DNA of 64,000 nt from Bigelowiella natans CCMP2755 (Eukaryota > Cercozoa > Chlorarachniophyceae). The stretch spans positions 150,001 to 214,000 of the forward strand of contig ADNK01002058.1 in the NCBI GenBank assembly GCA_000320545.1, written 5' to 3'. Below the pieces are notes generated by a model that saw nothing but the letters and a program-made list of their open reading frames with translations, ran no database searches and was not told the DNA's origin. This document shows, piece by piece, positions 11,801 to 20,975 of the stretch. The translations under genes were made by a program, and so were the position numbers. Each line of letters opens with the position of its first letter. Positions within the stretch are counted from its first letter, which is position 1.

Positions 11801-14385
11801 CCATGGTAGGAGTTGTCAGGAAAAATGGCAAACATTACCCAGACCCGAAGAGGATGTATCCCCTGGATGCACTCCAACCACCTAAAAAGGGAGCACGATT
11901 CCTCAAATCGGTGCAACGCATCATAGGATTATTCATCTATTATCTACGATACGTTAAAGACTTCTGGAATATTATTCGACCTATCAGCATCCTGAATTCA
12001 AAAACAGCTCCACAAGTCTGGGGAAAAGAACAACAGATGGCTTTAGATGCTGCGAGGGACATGCTGAAGTCTTCGTCTTTGCACATACCTAAGTTCGAAC
12101 ACATTACCCGTGAGAGTCCATTCCTTGTGGATGTGGATGCGTCTAAATATGCTGGTGGAGCTACTCTGTCTCAAGTAGTTGATGGGGTGGAGCGCCTCAC
12201 ATGTTGCTTCAGCTTCACCTGGCGCAAACATCAGATAAAATGGCACGCAATAAGAAAAGAATTTGACAACGGTGCTAGGAGTCTGGACTACTTCAGTATC
12301 TTCATCAAGGGATTTCCAACGCGTGTAAGAATGGATGCAAAGGTTGCCATGCACATGGTGGTACATGGACAAGATCAATTACGCGAACCTTGCACCAGAA
12401 TCTCCGTAGCTCATAACTCGTACATGCTAGTGGGTGTTGAATACAGAGAGGGCCCGAGCCACAAAAATGCGGATTGCATTGGTAGGCCTGGACACAGTGT
12501 TGAAGATGATGCGGATAAAGAAACACTGGTCAATCTCTTCCCTCTCCACCATGCTTCGGCAATGCTCAAATACTTTGGTGATGAATTAAAAAATAGTGCC
12601 TGCTTGAGCTGTAACCAACCGGCAGTTGGATGCCATCCCACAGATGCAGAGGTTAAACTTACTTGCTCACAACTGTGTTATGATGTGGCGAAGAAGGTGG
12701 GCTTTGACGAGTCCAAGTTTCGCATCCTTTTCAAAAGGATAAACACAAAAAACAAATCAAACCAGAGCAAGCTTACTCCTGAAGTTAATGCTGCGCGCTT
12801 CGACGGGGACTCAATGATCCACCCGTGCTCTACGTTAGCGCATGAAGCAGATGAACATGTGGAGAACTGTGACACAATGGAATACGGAATGGAGTTCTCA
12901 CCTTTACAGTCGGACAGTGTGGAGGTGGAGCTCAAGTGCGACATGTTGTCTGAGCGCCTACCTGCAGAACAACGGGCAGAGTTCACTAAAACATTCGCAG
13001 CTCTAGAAAATAAAGGCAATCCAAATCATGCTCTTACTACGGCACAATGCAAAATTGTGGACAACACCTTGCACAAGTACGGCGACTGTGAGAACGACGA
13101 CCACAGTATCCCTTTGCTCATTGTGGTTCCTAATCAATGTCGGACTAAAATCATGGACGCCTACCACACAACGAATCTTGCAAATCACAGACATGCAAAT
13201 GACATGGCAACAAAAATCCTGCAAGCATGTTGCTGGAAAGGCTTGACGCATTCATGCAAAAAATGTGTTGCAACCTGTCAGGTGTGCATCAGAACAAAAT
13301 CTCGCATGAAGCAATTACCTTACAAGCAGCTACAGATGAGAGGAGTAATGGAAGCCGTATCGATTGATGCTATTGGACGCATAGAAGGAAAGTATCACTA
13401 CACACTGAATGCGTGCATCTTGTCGATAGGATGCATTTTCGCGAAATGCCACAAGAAACTTAACGCTAAAGTTATGGCAGAGTTTCTATTCGACTTCATT
13501 GTCGTGTTTGGTGTACCTCGGAAGATCCTTACTGACCAGGGACCTGAATTTGTGAACAGCGTCATGTTGCACTTGAAGAACAGATTCGGTTTTGTGAAAC
13601 TCACTGCATCGAGTAAATCCAAAACGGGCAACTCACTAATTGAAAGAAAGAACAGAGTGCTTAACAACGGAACATTGGCACAGCTCACACAACAGTCTGA
13701 ATCGAGATACAATTGGCACAAAGAATTACCTCATGCTGTCTTCTCAGCTAATGCTTTGTTGCCTAATGCTCGAGGAAACTCGTACGCTAAGCTCCTGTTC
13801 GGGTTTCAACCTAAGTTGGAAGGAGACTTAAACGGCAAACGTGTACCTATGAGAGAGGAGAAAGTCGGAGACGACATTGACTCTCGCATTCAAATCATGA
13901 AGAAGATGAGACAGTTGTTCCTGACGGATGGATCTGAATGGAGATTCTTGAAAAACTTTGAACGCAATGACAAGATGGGGCAACTAAAACGATGCAAAGT
14001 GGGGGATCTAGTGTGGTTGCACCGTGACGAGGACCGCAAAGGGCATCGTGTTGCTCCGCATTTCGCGCTGAAAAAGACAGGCCCCGTCCTGATCACAGCG
14101 AGCATTGGAGATTCCAACACTTGCAGAGTGGAAGATCCTGAAACAAGTCATCGAAACGCAGTTCATGCAAAGCACTTGTCTCCCTTTGGCACCTTCACAG
14201 CATCACCGGAAGCTGCAGTGCCACCACAGGATGAAGCGTCTTCGTCGGAGAGTGATCAAGATCTGTTCAATGATTCATCGGGGGATGAGGAAGAAGAGGA
14301 TGATGCTGACATCAGTGCACGCAACATTCTGATGCACACTCGTACCCGCAAGGCACCTGATCGTGGAGCCTTCGTGTCACATTGA
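8764..14385 (+). CDS. Gag-Pol polyprotein of LTR retrotransposon, 1873 aa
   Basis: Single-frame polyprotein. Residues 1-24 are encoded by the 5' LTR, so initiation at Met40 (MHIETGG) is an alternative. A basic gag-like region (about 50-370) precedes two CCCH zinc fingers near 381-435 (CRYGNECKYSH, CKWGKRCRFSH) in place of the usual CCHC knuckle. Protease near 530-630 shows LLDDGSQ and FIIGQD; the catalytic triplet reads DDG rather than D-[ST]-G. Reverse transcriptase (about 815-1080) has STDAKSGWPQI, LPFGCKNAPQMF and HVDDYY. RNase H begins VDVDASKYAGG. Integrase (about 1450-1800) has an HHCC finger ending CKKCVATCQVC, core acidic residues in SIDAIG, TDQGPEF and LIERKNR, and a C-terminal GPV module. 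The C-tail is acidic and Ser-rich. Confidence 0.95.
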   Translation: MSGDELASLAETEADTGRLLSVVADGSGAVEGKEKVPEVMHIETGGPVAAGATGDLKESNWQEVLLRMEIDKFRMVLEGVSIQEKLAVDFNKDVRSLRDNRSSRRFFMDRCSDKGVPEKTWKCFTENPEVAEDLMDEEDATVAEEKKQNEMREQDIGDYRGMSHRAKAMEIFGKKIKVRGELDPAFIYREKFRKRVRRIQSQIVGHSELFGADMRFGYEFFRTILSQDARDRFDLYVKKQEKERQYQMDHREKLEQGIQHLCGEESPQDTRFGFNKEFDKLRKEKFRFVDQIHSKCKQVCSLFPTYKIDRYDRMNHYKILLQNHRYGRSLLLAMAHYDTTGMTPAELFKQLRIREEIIQESQPKYNSVNAIGMEGNKKKKICFNFHKKGTCRYGNECKYSHEKGGKSNRLCKYIREGKCKWGKRCRFSHDLGDKAANLSKVTVDASYPKVNPSPHPSSNTLNSDWRESGKDVVQTVENDMTELAKVNIPQVNIASKPYNANESLRQRNVLRVFVEGKSGPAEMKALLDDGSQPTTISLQKIKLLSKLGVKMKRTKMSGQVRGLSTTCVRMEGEVEFEIRVKCKTARGGYVRLRIFAIVLDGNVNFDFIIGQDVRNLYRIMSYPDPKPEHRKVTIDGTPVCSYPCTSHLRNANSLILESNLLALPAVAQDTGINEGKRNKAKRLLNSCLVHETLDLLDAADSRLRECDHVCGTGVPDEEIKHSLGKIVSLQYVHRESERTNAELASGDCLRMLNRVEKEFRAGSTLMTSREQLYYLRRVLCRYSSRFVENIPETGELRMPKHEVHDYLLPGKKFMHQKAYRLPPDRLNAMETKLEELEKHGLCYKVSNEEKVIATSPAFPVWDKGKSTCRVVISMKKVNDAVELMYFVMPITENTMRKVMTKNWVISTDAKSGWPQIGCTKKTQMTFVFVTQKCARSSLGLPFGCKNAPQMFAWLMIQIVKGLNDTVVHVDDYYNMGDTFMAALLEFTRFMQRAETKNLYLSAKKLQAFPKELSMVGVVRKNGKHYPDPKRMYPLDALQPPKKGARFLKSVQRIIGLFIYYLRYVKDFWNIIRPISILNSKTAPQVWGKEQQMALDAARDMLKSSSLHIPKFEHITRESPFLVDVDASKYAGGATLSQVVDGVERLTCCFSFTWRKHQIKWHAIRKEFDNGARSLDYFSIFIKGFPTRVRMDAKVAMHMVVHGQDQLREPCTRISVAHNSYMLVGVEYREGPSHKNADCIGRPGHSVEDDADKETLVNLFPLHHASAMLKYFGDELKNSACLSCNQPAVGCHPTDAEVKLTCSQLCYDVAKKVGFDESKFRILFKRINTKNKSNQSKLTPEVNAARFDGDSMIHPCSTLAHEADEHVENCDTMEYGMEFSPLQSDSVEVELKCDMLSERLPAEQRAEFTKTFAALENKGNPNHALTTAQCKIVDNTLHKYGDCENDDHSIPLLIVVPNQCRTKIMDAYHTTNLANHRHANDMATKILQACCWKGLTHSCKKCVATCQVCIRTKSRMKQLPYKQLQMRGVMEAVSIDAIGRIEGKYHYTLNACILSIGCIFAKCHKKLNAKVMAEFLFDFIVVFGVPRKILTDQGPEFVNSVMLHLKNRFGFVKLTASSKSKTGNSLIERKNRVLNNGTLAQLTQQSESRYNWHKELPHAVFSANALLPNARGNSYAKLLFGFQPKLEGDLNGKRVPMREEKVGDDIDSRIQIMKKMRQLFLTDGSEWRFLKNFERNDKMGQLKRCKVGDLVWLHRDEDRKGHRVAPHFALKKTGPVLITASIGDSNTCRVEDPETSHRNAVHAKHLSPFGTFTASPEAAVPPQDEASSSESDQDLFNDSSGDEEEEDDADISARNILMHTRTRKAPDRGAFVSH
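8838..8849 (+). promoter_or_regulatory. Candidate primer-binding site
   Basis: TGGCAGCGGCGC begins two bases after the 5' LTR. Primer-binding sites start with TGG to pair with the CCA end of a tRNA; here the paired tRNA 3' end would read GCGCCGCTGCCA. The tRNA identity is unknown. The site is also coding, since the gag frame runs through it. Confidence 0.55.
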
Positions 14386-14483
14386 ACTTGCAATGGAAGT
14401 CCAAGTTTCCAAGTGTTCCGTTCAGTTTGTGCAAGTGCACATGGATTGTTGCATCAAGTTGGTTTTGCGACGTCCGCAAATTC

Positions 14484-14495
14484 AAAAAAGGGGGG
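14484..14495 (+). promoter_or_regulatory. Polypurine tract
   Basis: AAAAAAGGGGGG lies five bases before the 3' LTR, in the position where plus-strand DNA synthesis is primed. A near-identical tract occurs beside the decayed antisense element (16739-16753). Confidence 0.85.
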
Positions 14496-14500
14496 AATGA

Positions 14501-14922
14501 TGTGACGGCGGAAAATTCAAAGGAATTTGACCGTTGAAAGTGGTCAATCAAGTCAAGTTGATCCCGTTGAAATGCCCTGCAGTTTTGGCAGTTTTGGGTT
14601 CAGTTGGTGCTGTTAGTTGATGAGCAAATTGAGTCATCAAATGGGAAGCAAGTGGTTTGGGAAAACCAAGTTTGTGTGCACGTAGCTGCCTCGATCAGTC
14701 AATGGCAGCGAACCCGCATCTGGCAGTCAGTTCGCTAGAAGTTTGGAAGCGGTCAGTGTGTTTGTTTGAGCGTGCACATGCGTGTGTTCTGAAGTCACCA
14801 ATGTCATCAGGGTTTCATTGTTCATTGGAAAGTTTGATTGTTTTTGCTGAATGAGCGGCGACGAGCTTGCTAGTTTGGCAGAGACAGAAGCCGACACTGG
14901 GAGGTTGCTCTCAGTGGTCGCA
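14501..14922 (+). repeat. 3' LTR (422 bp)
   Basis: Starts TGTGACGGCGG and ends GTGGTCGCA. Differences from the 5' LTR are seven transitions; six fall in three adjacent pairs (CA/TG exchanges). Confidence 0.95.
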
Positions 14923-14927
14923 ATGTG
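14923..14927. other. Target-site duplication, right copy (ATGTG)
   Basis: Exact match to 8409-8413, directly after the 3' LTR. Confidence 0.9.
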
Positions 14928-15165
14928 TTGGAGTGCTTTGCACTCAATGCGCGAAGTGCATGCTTGTGGTGGCAGTGGCAACGCCGGCGGGCGTTTGCAG
15001 GCTGCGACAAGCAGTGCAGAATGGGCTGCTGATGCAGGCAGGTTCTGTGCCTGCGACAAGGCAGGACAGTGCTGCATCAGCCATGTGCCAGCAAAGGAAG
15101 TGGGCGCGTCTTCCTTCCTTCTGCAGCACGATGTCGTGCACGTGGTTTCAGGTGATTTCGCCTGA
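14928..15165 (+). pseudogene. Downstream piece of the interrupted gag-like ORF
   Basis: Removing the element and one ATGTG leaves an open frame that continues from 8413 into this stretch and stops at 15163-15165. The translated segment is rich in Ala, Gly, Ser and Cys and has no domain I recognise. It may be transposon-derived or simply an open stretch in GC-rich DNA. Confidence 0.35.
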
Positions 15166-16738
15166 TGACAGTTGACTTGGTGCATGCATGTGAAAAAGGT
15201 CAAAACATCATCAGAGAATCGAGGCAGCCGCTTGTGCAGCTGTCCTCCTGCCCTTCCTTCCTTCATCCAACTTTGCTGCCAGCCTGGACTCTGCAGCGCG
15301 CCGCCCTCCACTTCCAACAGGTCACGAGCCTGCGCGGCTTCCGCCGCGCGTTCACGCCCAAAAACAATGGTTCAAACAGTTCAGTCTCGAAGAACTGGTT
15401 TGAAGGTGCCACGATGCGAACTTGGTCAGTGATGGTCGGATCGGCAGGTGCTGGTGCACCGAAAATCCAACCAGTCTGGAAAGAATGAATCTGTGTTGGA
15501 ACAAAACGAAGAACAATCACCCATCACTCAAAAAAACAAAAAACTTGCAACCAAGCAAAACAACTTGACAGAGGGGCAAAACCTGAAAAAAAAAAAGTCA
15601 AATCGACCAACTGCAACAAGGAACAAATGGCAAACAAGAACGAAAGCGAAATCAAAGTGTTCCCCAGCAAACACGAAAATGGAATCACAACCACAAAGTT
15701 GTTGTGATCAAATTGAAACTCGAAAGTGAAATTGTGACCACTTGCAACCAAAAAGTTGTTGTCATGATCAAATTGCCCCTTGTTCCCTGGCAAGATTCCC
15801 ATCCCAGGCGTGTGCCATGAAACGAAACAGCGTGCAATTGTCCCTCTGCGCCGCGCTTGCGCCCGCAACACGTCGCGCAACATCGGACAATTGACGGAAA
15901 GTGTCAACCTTTGATGAACACCATTGAACATCAAACAATCAGCATCAGTGTCAATCCCCATTGACACTGAGGATGCAGGATTGTCTGCAAAATCACCGGC
16001 GCCGTCGCCGGTGTGATTCCTGCCCAGTCTCAACAATTGCGAATGCCAGAACTCCGTCTGAAACATCACCCGATCAGGCAACACCCCTCTCGACGCTGTC
16101 TTGCCTCTCCCCACCTCGCACCGACACCTCCCCAGGGTCGTTGCTTGCTCTTCGTCCTCTTCGCATCTCTGCCTCTGCTTCCTTTCGGCCCACCGCCGTT
16201 TGGTTCAATTGCGGAGGAGTGATTGCCGTTTGCCAACTGCAATCCCCTCCGTTTGCTTCCCTCTCTGTCGGTCTCCTGGACTCAATTCGATGCGGAGGCA
16301 ATCCCCTCCGCTCGCTTCCCTCTGTGTCGATTGAACGGAGGCAATCCCCTCCGTTCAATCCCCTCTCCATTGACCACTTGTTGACAACAATGATGCACTT
16401 GCTGCTCCTGTCGCAGCCCCCTTTGGTGACCAACTTGTCACCCCCGTGCCATCACGACAACCCCTTGTCGCAATGACGACCATTGCGACAACCGCTTGTC
16501 GTGATGTGATGGTGGTGATGGTGATGATGACAACCGCAACGACAACCGCTCGTCGTGAGCCGGTCACGTCCCAAGCGCCCCCTGCCAACGGGCCGCTGAA
16601 CAGGCGCCAATGTGGGCGCCAACGCAACGACAATGGCGACAATGGGCGCCCATGAGCGCCACGCTGTGTCCGCATGTCCGCCGCAACCAGGCGCGACGTG
16701 TGTGCATGTGCACATCAGGACGATGCACAACCACATCA
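15166..16738. other. Gene-free GC-rich segment
   Basis: Overlapping ORFs on both strands reflect GC-rich sequence, not genes. Visible structure includes repeated blocks based on GGAGGCAATCCCCTCCG (16215-16370) and near-palindromic GACAACC/GGTTGTC words (16450-16560). This may include the LTR or flank of the decayed element that lies antisense next to it. Confidence 0.5.
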
Positions 16739-17272
16739 TCCCCCCTTTCTTTTGAGTTCGCAAGAACTCAAGACGATGCACAAGGTCCGTGGTGAGCCGG
16801 CCTCCTGCTCCTCTTCCCCTCCAGTGGGGGAGGTCCGTCCTCGTCTTCTTCCCCACTGCTCGAAGACTCAGACGGTGAGGAGTCACCACTCTCCTCATCC
16901 GAGCTCACCTCCTCCACCTCAGGTGGAACTCTGAAGCGTCCCAGAGGGCTGAGGTGCTTCGCGTGCACGGTGGCACAGTGCCCAGTCCTCTCGTCTGCCA
17001 CCCGGTGAGTGTCACTCCGTCTGTTGACGGAAACTGTCATGACTGGACCTGTCTTCATCAGGTCACACTTGGTGGTGACGGGATTGCTTTTCCTGCTGTC
17101 CTCCCGGTGAAGCCACACGTGATCCCCCACACCACGGTCTGCACGTTTCGTTTTTGGGCCAGCGTTTCTCGTGAAATTGGCCTTGAACTTGGCCTCGTCT
17201 CGCAAGGCAGCAAACAGCACCCTTGCGTTTTTGGGAAGGCCTGGGTGCAAGAGCTAGCGGACAGACCTTCAC
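16739..17272 (-). pseudogene. 3' remnant of a second, related Gypsy element (integrase C-terminus)
   Basis: The minus strand encodes a sequence collinear with the end of the intact element's integrase: VGDHVWLHRED, MKTGPVMTVSV and VHAKHLSPLGRF correspond to VGDLVWLHRDE, LKKTGPVLITAS and VHAKHLSPFGTF, followed by the same acidic Ser-rich tail. After its stop comes a polypurine tract (16739-16753, minus strand) like that of the intact copy, then a TGTGG start of a different LTR. Upstream pol domains are absent, so this is a truncated copy of a sister family with higher GC content. Confidence 0.85.
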
Positions 17273-17367
17273 TAGGAAGGCCTGTCAGTCAATCAATCAA
17301 ACATGACTGATGACTGTTGACCAAATGTTTGATGCACACAACAAATTACTACTCATCTGACCGCAGC

Positions 17368-18020
17368 TCACTTGCATTCCAAGCACGCTACGCGCAACAT
17401 CTCCGTGTCCGCGGCGCCAGCTCGGCGCAGTGCAGCCTCTTTTTCTTGCAATTGCTGTGACGATGGTGGGCGCCAGCACGCCGCGCAGTCTGAACGCCAG
17501 TGTGGGCTTGTTGCAGTTGGGCTCTTTTGCGGGCTTGGCGTTGTCGGCGTGTGCAGGTCTTGAACGTCTTCGTGGCAAGTGGACTCATTCAAGTCCTCTT
17601 CGCTCTCGCTTTCTTCTTCGCAATCGTCTGCGCTGTCAAAGTCTGAAAGGTCTGCGCAGTCTCGGTCTCCCAGGAAGCTGGGTGAGACTTCGATTTCGTT
17701 CAGTTTCCTGTTGGGGGAGTTGAGAAGTTCGGACTTCGTGTCGTCTTGTTGGGTGATGGTGGCCGATTTCTCGTCCAGTCCGCTGGCGTGCGGGAGGTTT
17801 CCCTTTTTGGGCACGGGGAAGTTGCTCGCTTGACGGGGGAGCTGATGGGTGAGAAGTTGGAGAGATTGGTGGTCCAGGTGGGCTTCGTGTGCTGCTTTTT
17901 GTCAGCTTGGGGGCCAGTGGTGCTTTTGGGAGCTCCTGCTTGGGCGTCAGATTTGCTGTTGGGCGGACTTGGTGGGTTCGGATCTTTTGGGCCGTTGGAG
18001 TTGGTCAGTTGGTTGGTCAT
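17368..18020 (-). pseudogene. Low-complexity ORFs, possibly gag remnant of the decayed element
   Basis: Two overlapping minus-strand ORFs in different frames encode Pro/Ser/Lys-rich and acidic stretches (for example DSADDCEEESESEED). They lie upstream of the integrase remnant on the same strand, so an internally deleted element with gag directly next to integrase is possible. No gag, finger or protease motif is visible; this is context-based inference only. Confidence 0.25.
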
Positions 18021-18058
18021 TCTGTTCGCGCCCTTGACTTCCCAGCTGTGTCAACGAT

Positions 18059-18060
18059 GC

Positions 18061-18101
<41 letters not shown>

Positions 18102-18160
18102 CTCCTGACAACAACAACAACAACAACAACAACTCCTGACAACAACAACAACAACAACAA
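18059..18160. repeat. (CAA)n minisatellite with CTCCTGA spacers
   Basis: Three CAA runs are separated by the same spacer, ACTCCTGAC, forming a higher-order repeat. It marks the boundary between the transposon island and the next gene. Confidence 0.9.
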
Positions 18161-18237
18161 GACAACATGATGCTGCGAGCATTCGAGCAGCACGGACAAT
18201 GACGACGATGATGGATGACAATGATCAGGGACATTAA

Positions 18238-20501
18238 TTGATCGCGATGATCCCAACCCTGGCGTGCCCTCCAGCTGCCCGTGCCTCTTTTCCTTCACCA
18301 CCTCTACCAAACGCCCTAATTTTTGCAAAGTTGCTTCGATCTTATCCAGAAAACTCTGTTCTCAAGGCTAATGTGGTGCTCGGCACGGCAGAAGGCTGCT
18401 TACGTGTGTACTCTCTCGATGCACCCCCATCAACACAGCAGCGAACTGAGACCATGGTAAATCTACGGTCCACGAAATCACAACCGAGTGTGGTAGAAAC
18501 GGAAGAAGAAAAGGGATTTATCAAAAACAATAAATTCATGAACAATTCCATCGGTGTGAAGCGTATGAGAAAAGGTCAAACCCGAATCGGCGACACTGAC
18601 GGCAAATATAACGATACCACCATTCATTCTACACCCGAGCTGAATATTGTCTTCGAATCCGGTTGTACTACATGAAACGATGTTTAATTTCAATTATTTG
18701 CTCCTCCCACGCTGCTCACATTTATTCGAAACAAATCTGCCTGTTAGCATCCCAACCGTCCCAGTATATATTAATTATTCATATAATTAGGAATATATAT
18801 TTTCCATACATAAATGAGAATGTTGGCTGCCTGTGATGATCATATATTTATAAATATATTCCAGAAAATCTCGGCCCCATTTCTGCCATCGTTGCTCCGG
18901 AGCAGCACCATCTTCGTCCTGCTATCATAGCCGCCGGAAATTCTAGTCCCCCCCCTCAAAGACCACCGTTGATGCTTCTTACCTCTGATGGACGTCTACA
19001 TGTTTTTGAATTCTATCATCACAAGGAAAAGAGAGGATGCAATGGAGAAAGGAAAATCAGTAGTCGCAACACAGGCTCTACTGCATCACATACTGCTTCG
19101 CATGAGCGAGCAGAAGGAGTTGTTAAGCTACAGCATCAATCAACACCACCAAAGTTGAACGATCGTGATGATGATTCTGCTTACTATGATGCTAAGGTAG
19201 ATCAGGACGAAAAGGCAGGAGGAAGAGTAAATAAGGTTGCAGAAGGAGTGAAGAAAACAAATGAAGTTCTTGAAGCAGTTACTTCTACGTCCAAATCTGC
19301 TACTACTGATACAGTAATTATGGAAACAAAGACTAGTGTTACAAATACTATTAGCAGCAACACTAGCAACAGCAGCCGAAAATTTTCGTCACAGAATATA
19401 GGAAAGGAAAAGGACAAGAAAAATGACAAGAAGCAAAGGAGGAGATACTACGACTATAAGAAAGTACGGAATCCGAGGATGTTGGTGTGAAATGATGATG
19501 ATGGCGTTAATGGTTGTTAGTAGTTGTGCCAATCAATAGTAACAGATGTAGACCGTAATTATAGAGCATAGATACATATATAATGTAAATTGTAAACACA
19601 CAACACACACACACACACACATATGGGTACAGCAGTAGCGGCAAGTTAGATGGAGCGTTCATTAAAATTGAATTGTTTCATTTATTCACCAGCATTACAA
19701 TCGACTTTTTACATTGCCATATCATCATCATTATCATCATCATCATCATCATCATCATCACCATAATCTTATCATTACAGACAACATTTGCAGTACCAAC
19801 TTCGGGCTTTTCGCTTAGCTGTTACCCAGTTTTAGGCGCATATTCATCATCCGTTTCATCATCATCATCATCATCATCATCATCTCATTCCCGCAATGAC
19901 TACATTTTTTGTGCAATCATCGGCACTTCTACCGGATATATCCATACAATAAATCTCCGCAAAGCAGTCCCCGTCTGGACATCATCATTACCATCATCAT
20001 CATCATCATCATCATCATCACCATGGCATTTAGAAAGGATCAGTAGATATCAAGTTCCAAGCGGTGTGCACACCACTTGTTATTGTACAATTCAACAAGT
20101 ACCATCATCTACATCATCATCGTCATCGTCTCAGATAGACCACCAACAACAAACATATGCATGCCCTGGCTGCTTAACCTCCAGCAGCAGCAGTAGCAGT
20201 AGCAGCAGCAGATGCTACACCAAACCGAGAGGTAATTACTTGGTATTAATTATATGATTGATAGATTGATAAACAGATAGATTGTAGTAAGTAGTGGTAG
20301 TTCTGACTAAAAAAAAATCACTGCAACGAGTGCCCTTACTAAAAAAATCTATAAGCAGATGTAACGAGTACTTATTTCTCATTTATCAGTCCTCTGGTCA
20401 TTGTATTCTTTGTCGTCTAATGATGCTTCATTATTATAACGAATTTTACGAGACAGAGCATTATGTCGCAACAGCACTACCTACTATAGCAGCACTTTCA
20501 C

Positions 20502-20535
<34 letters not shown>

Positions 20536-20908
20536 GTCATCATCTGAGTTTGGATTGTTGTCTACAACAGCAATGGATACGGCGGCAACTACATCAGAGA
20601 TTCATCAATTCTACGATGACCATCAGTTTGGGTGTCCTACTGCAGATATGGCGCGCATAGAATGTGGAGACTCACATAACGAAGAAATTGATAGATTGGC
20701 CAAGCAGGTAATAGGGTTAGGGAGAGAAATAAGAAGAGGGAAGGGGGTTCTTCTATTTGTACCTTCACGATTGTTGCTTCTCGACAAACCATAAGTAGTT
20801 CCGCAGAATAATAGCACTTTACGATAAGTATAGATCAACACTGCTGCCAAAACTTTATGCCTCTTCTAAGAGTAGGCAGCTTAAATAATAAGACACACAT
20901 ACACACAC

Positions 20909-20975
<67 letters not shown>

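Larger units (their letters stand above)
8414..14922 (+). mobile_element. Complete Ty3/Gypsy-type LTR retrotransposon, 6.5 kb
   Basis: Two 422-bp direct repeats (8414-8835, 14501-14922) begin TG, end CA and are flanked by the same 5-bp sequence ATGTG. Between them are a candidate primer-binding site just after the left LTR, one long open gag-pol frame, and a polypurine tract directly before the right LTR. The LTRs differ at 7 of 422 positions in my hand alignment, so the copy is young. The open frame spans capsid-like region, two CCCH fingers, protease, reverse transcriptase, RNase H and integrase, in Ty3/Gypsy order. The element looks autonomous. Confidence 0.95.

Noticed and set aside
18059-18160. 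Possible CRISPR-like array (repeats with regular spacers)
   Set aside because: It is a CAA microsatellite with a short fixed spacer in a eukaryotic genome; spacers are not unique.
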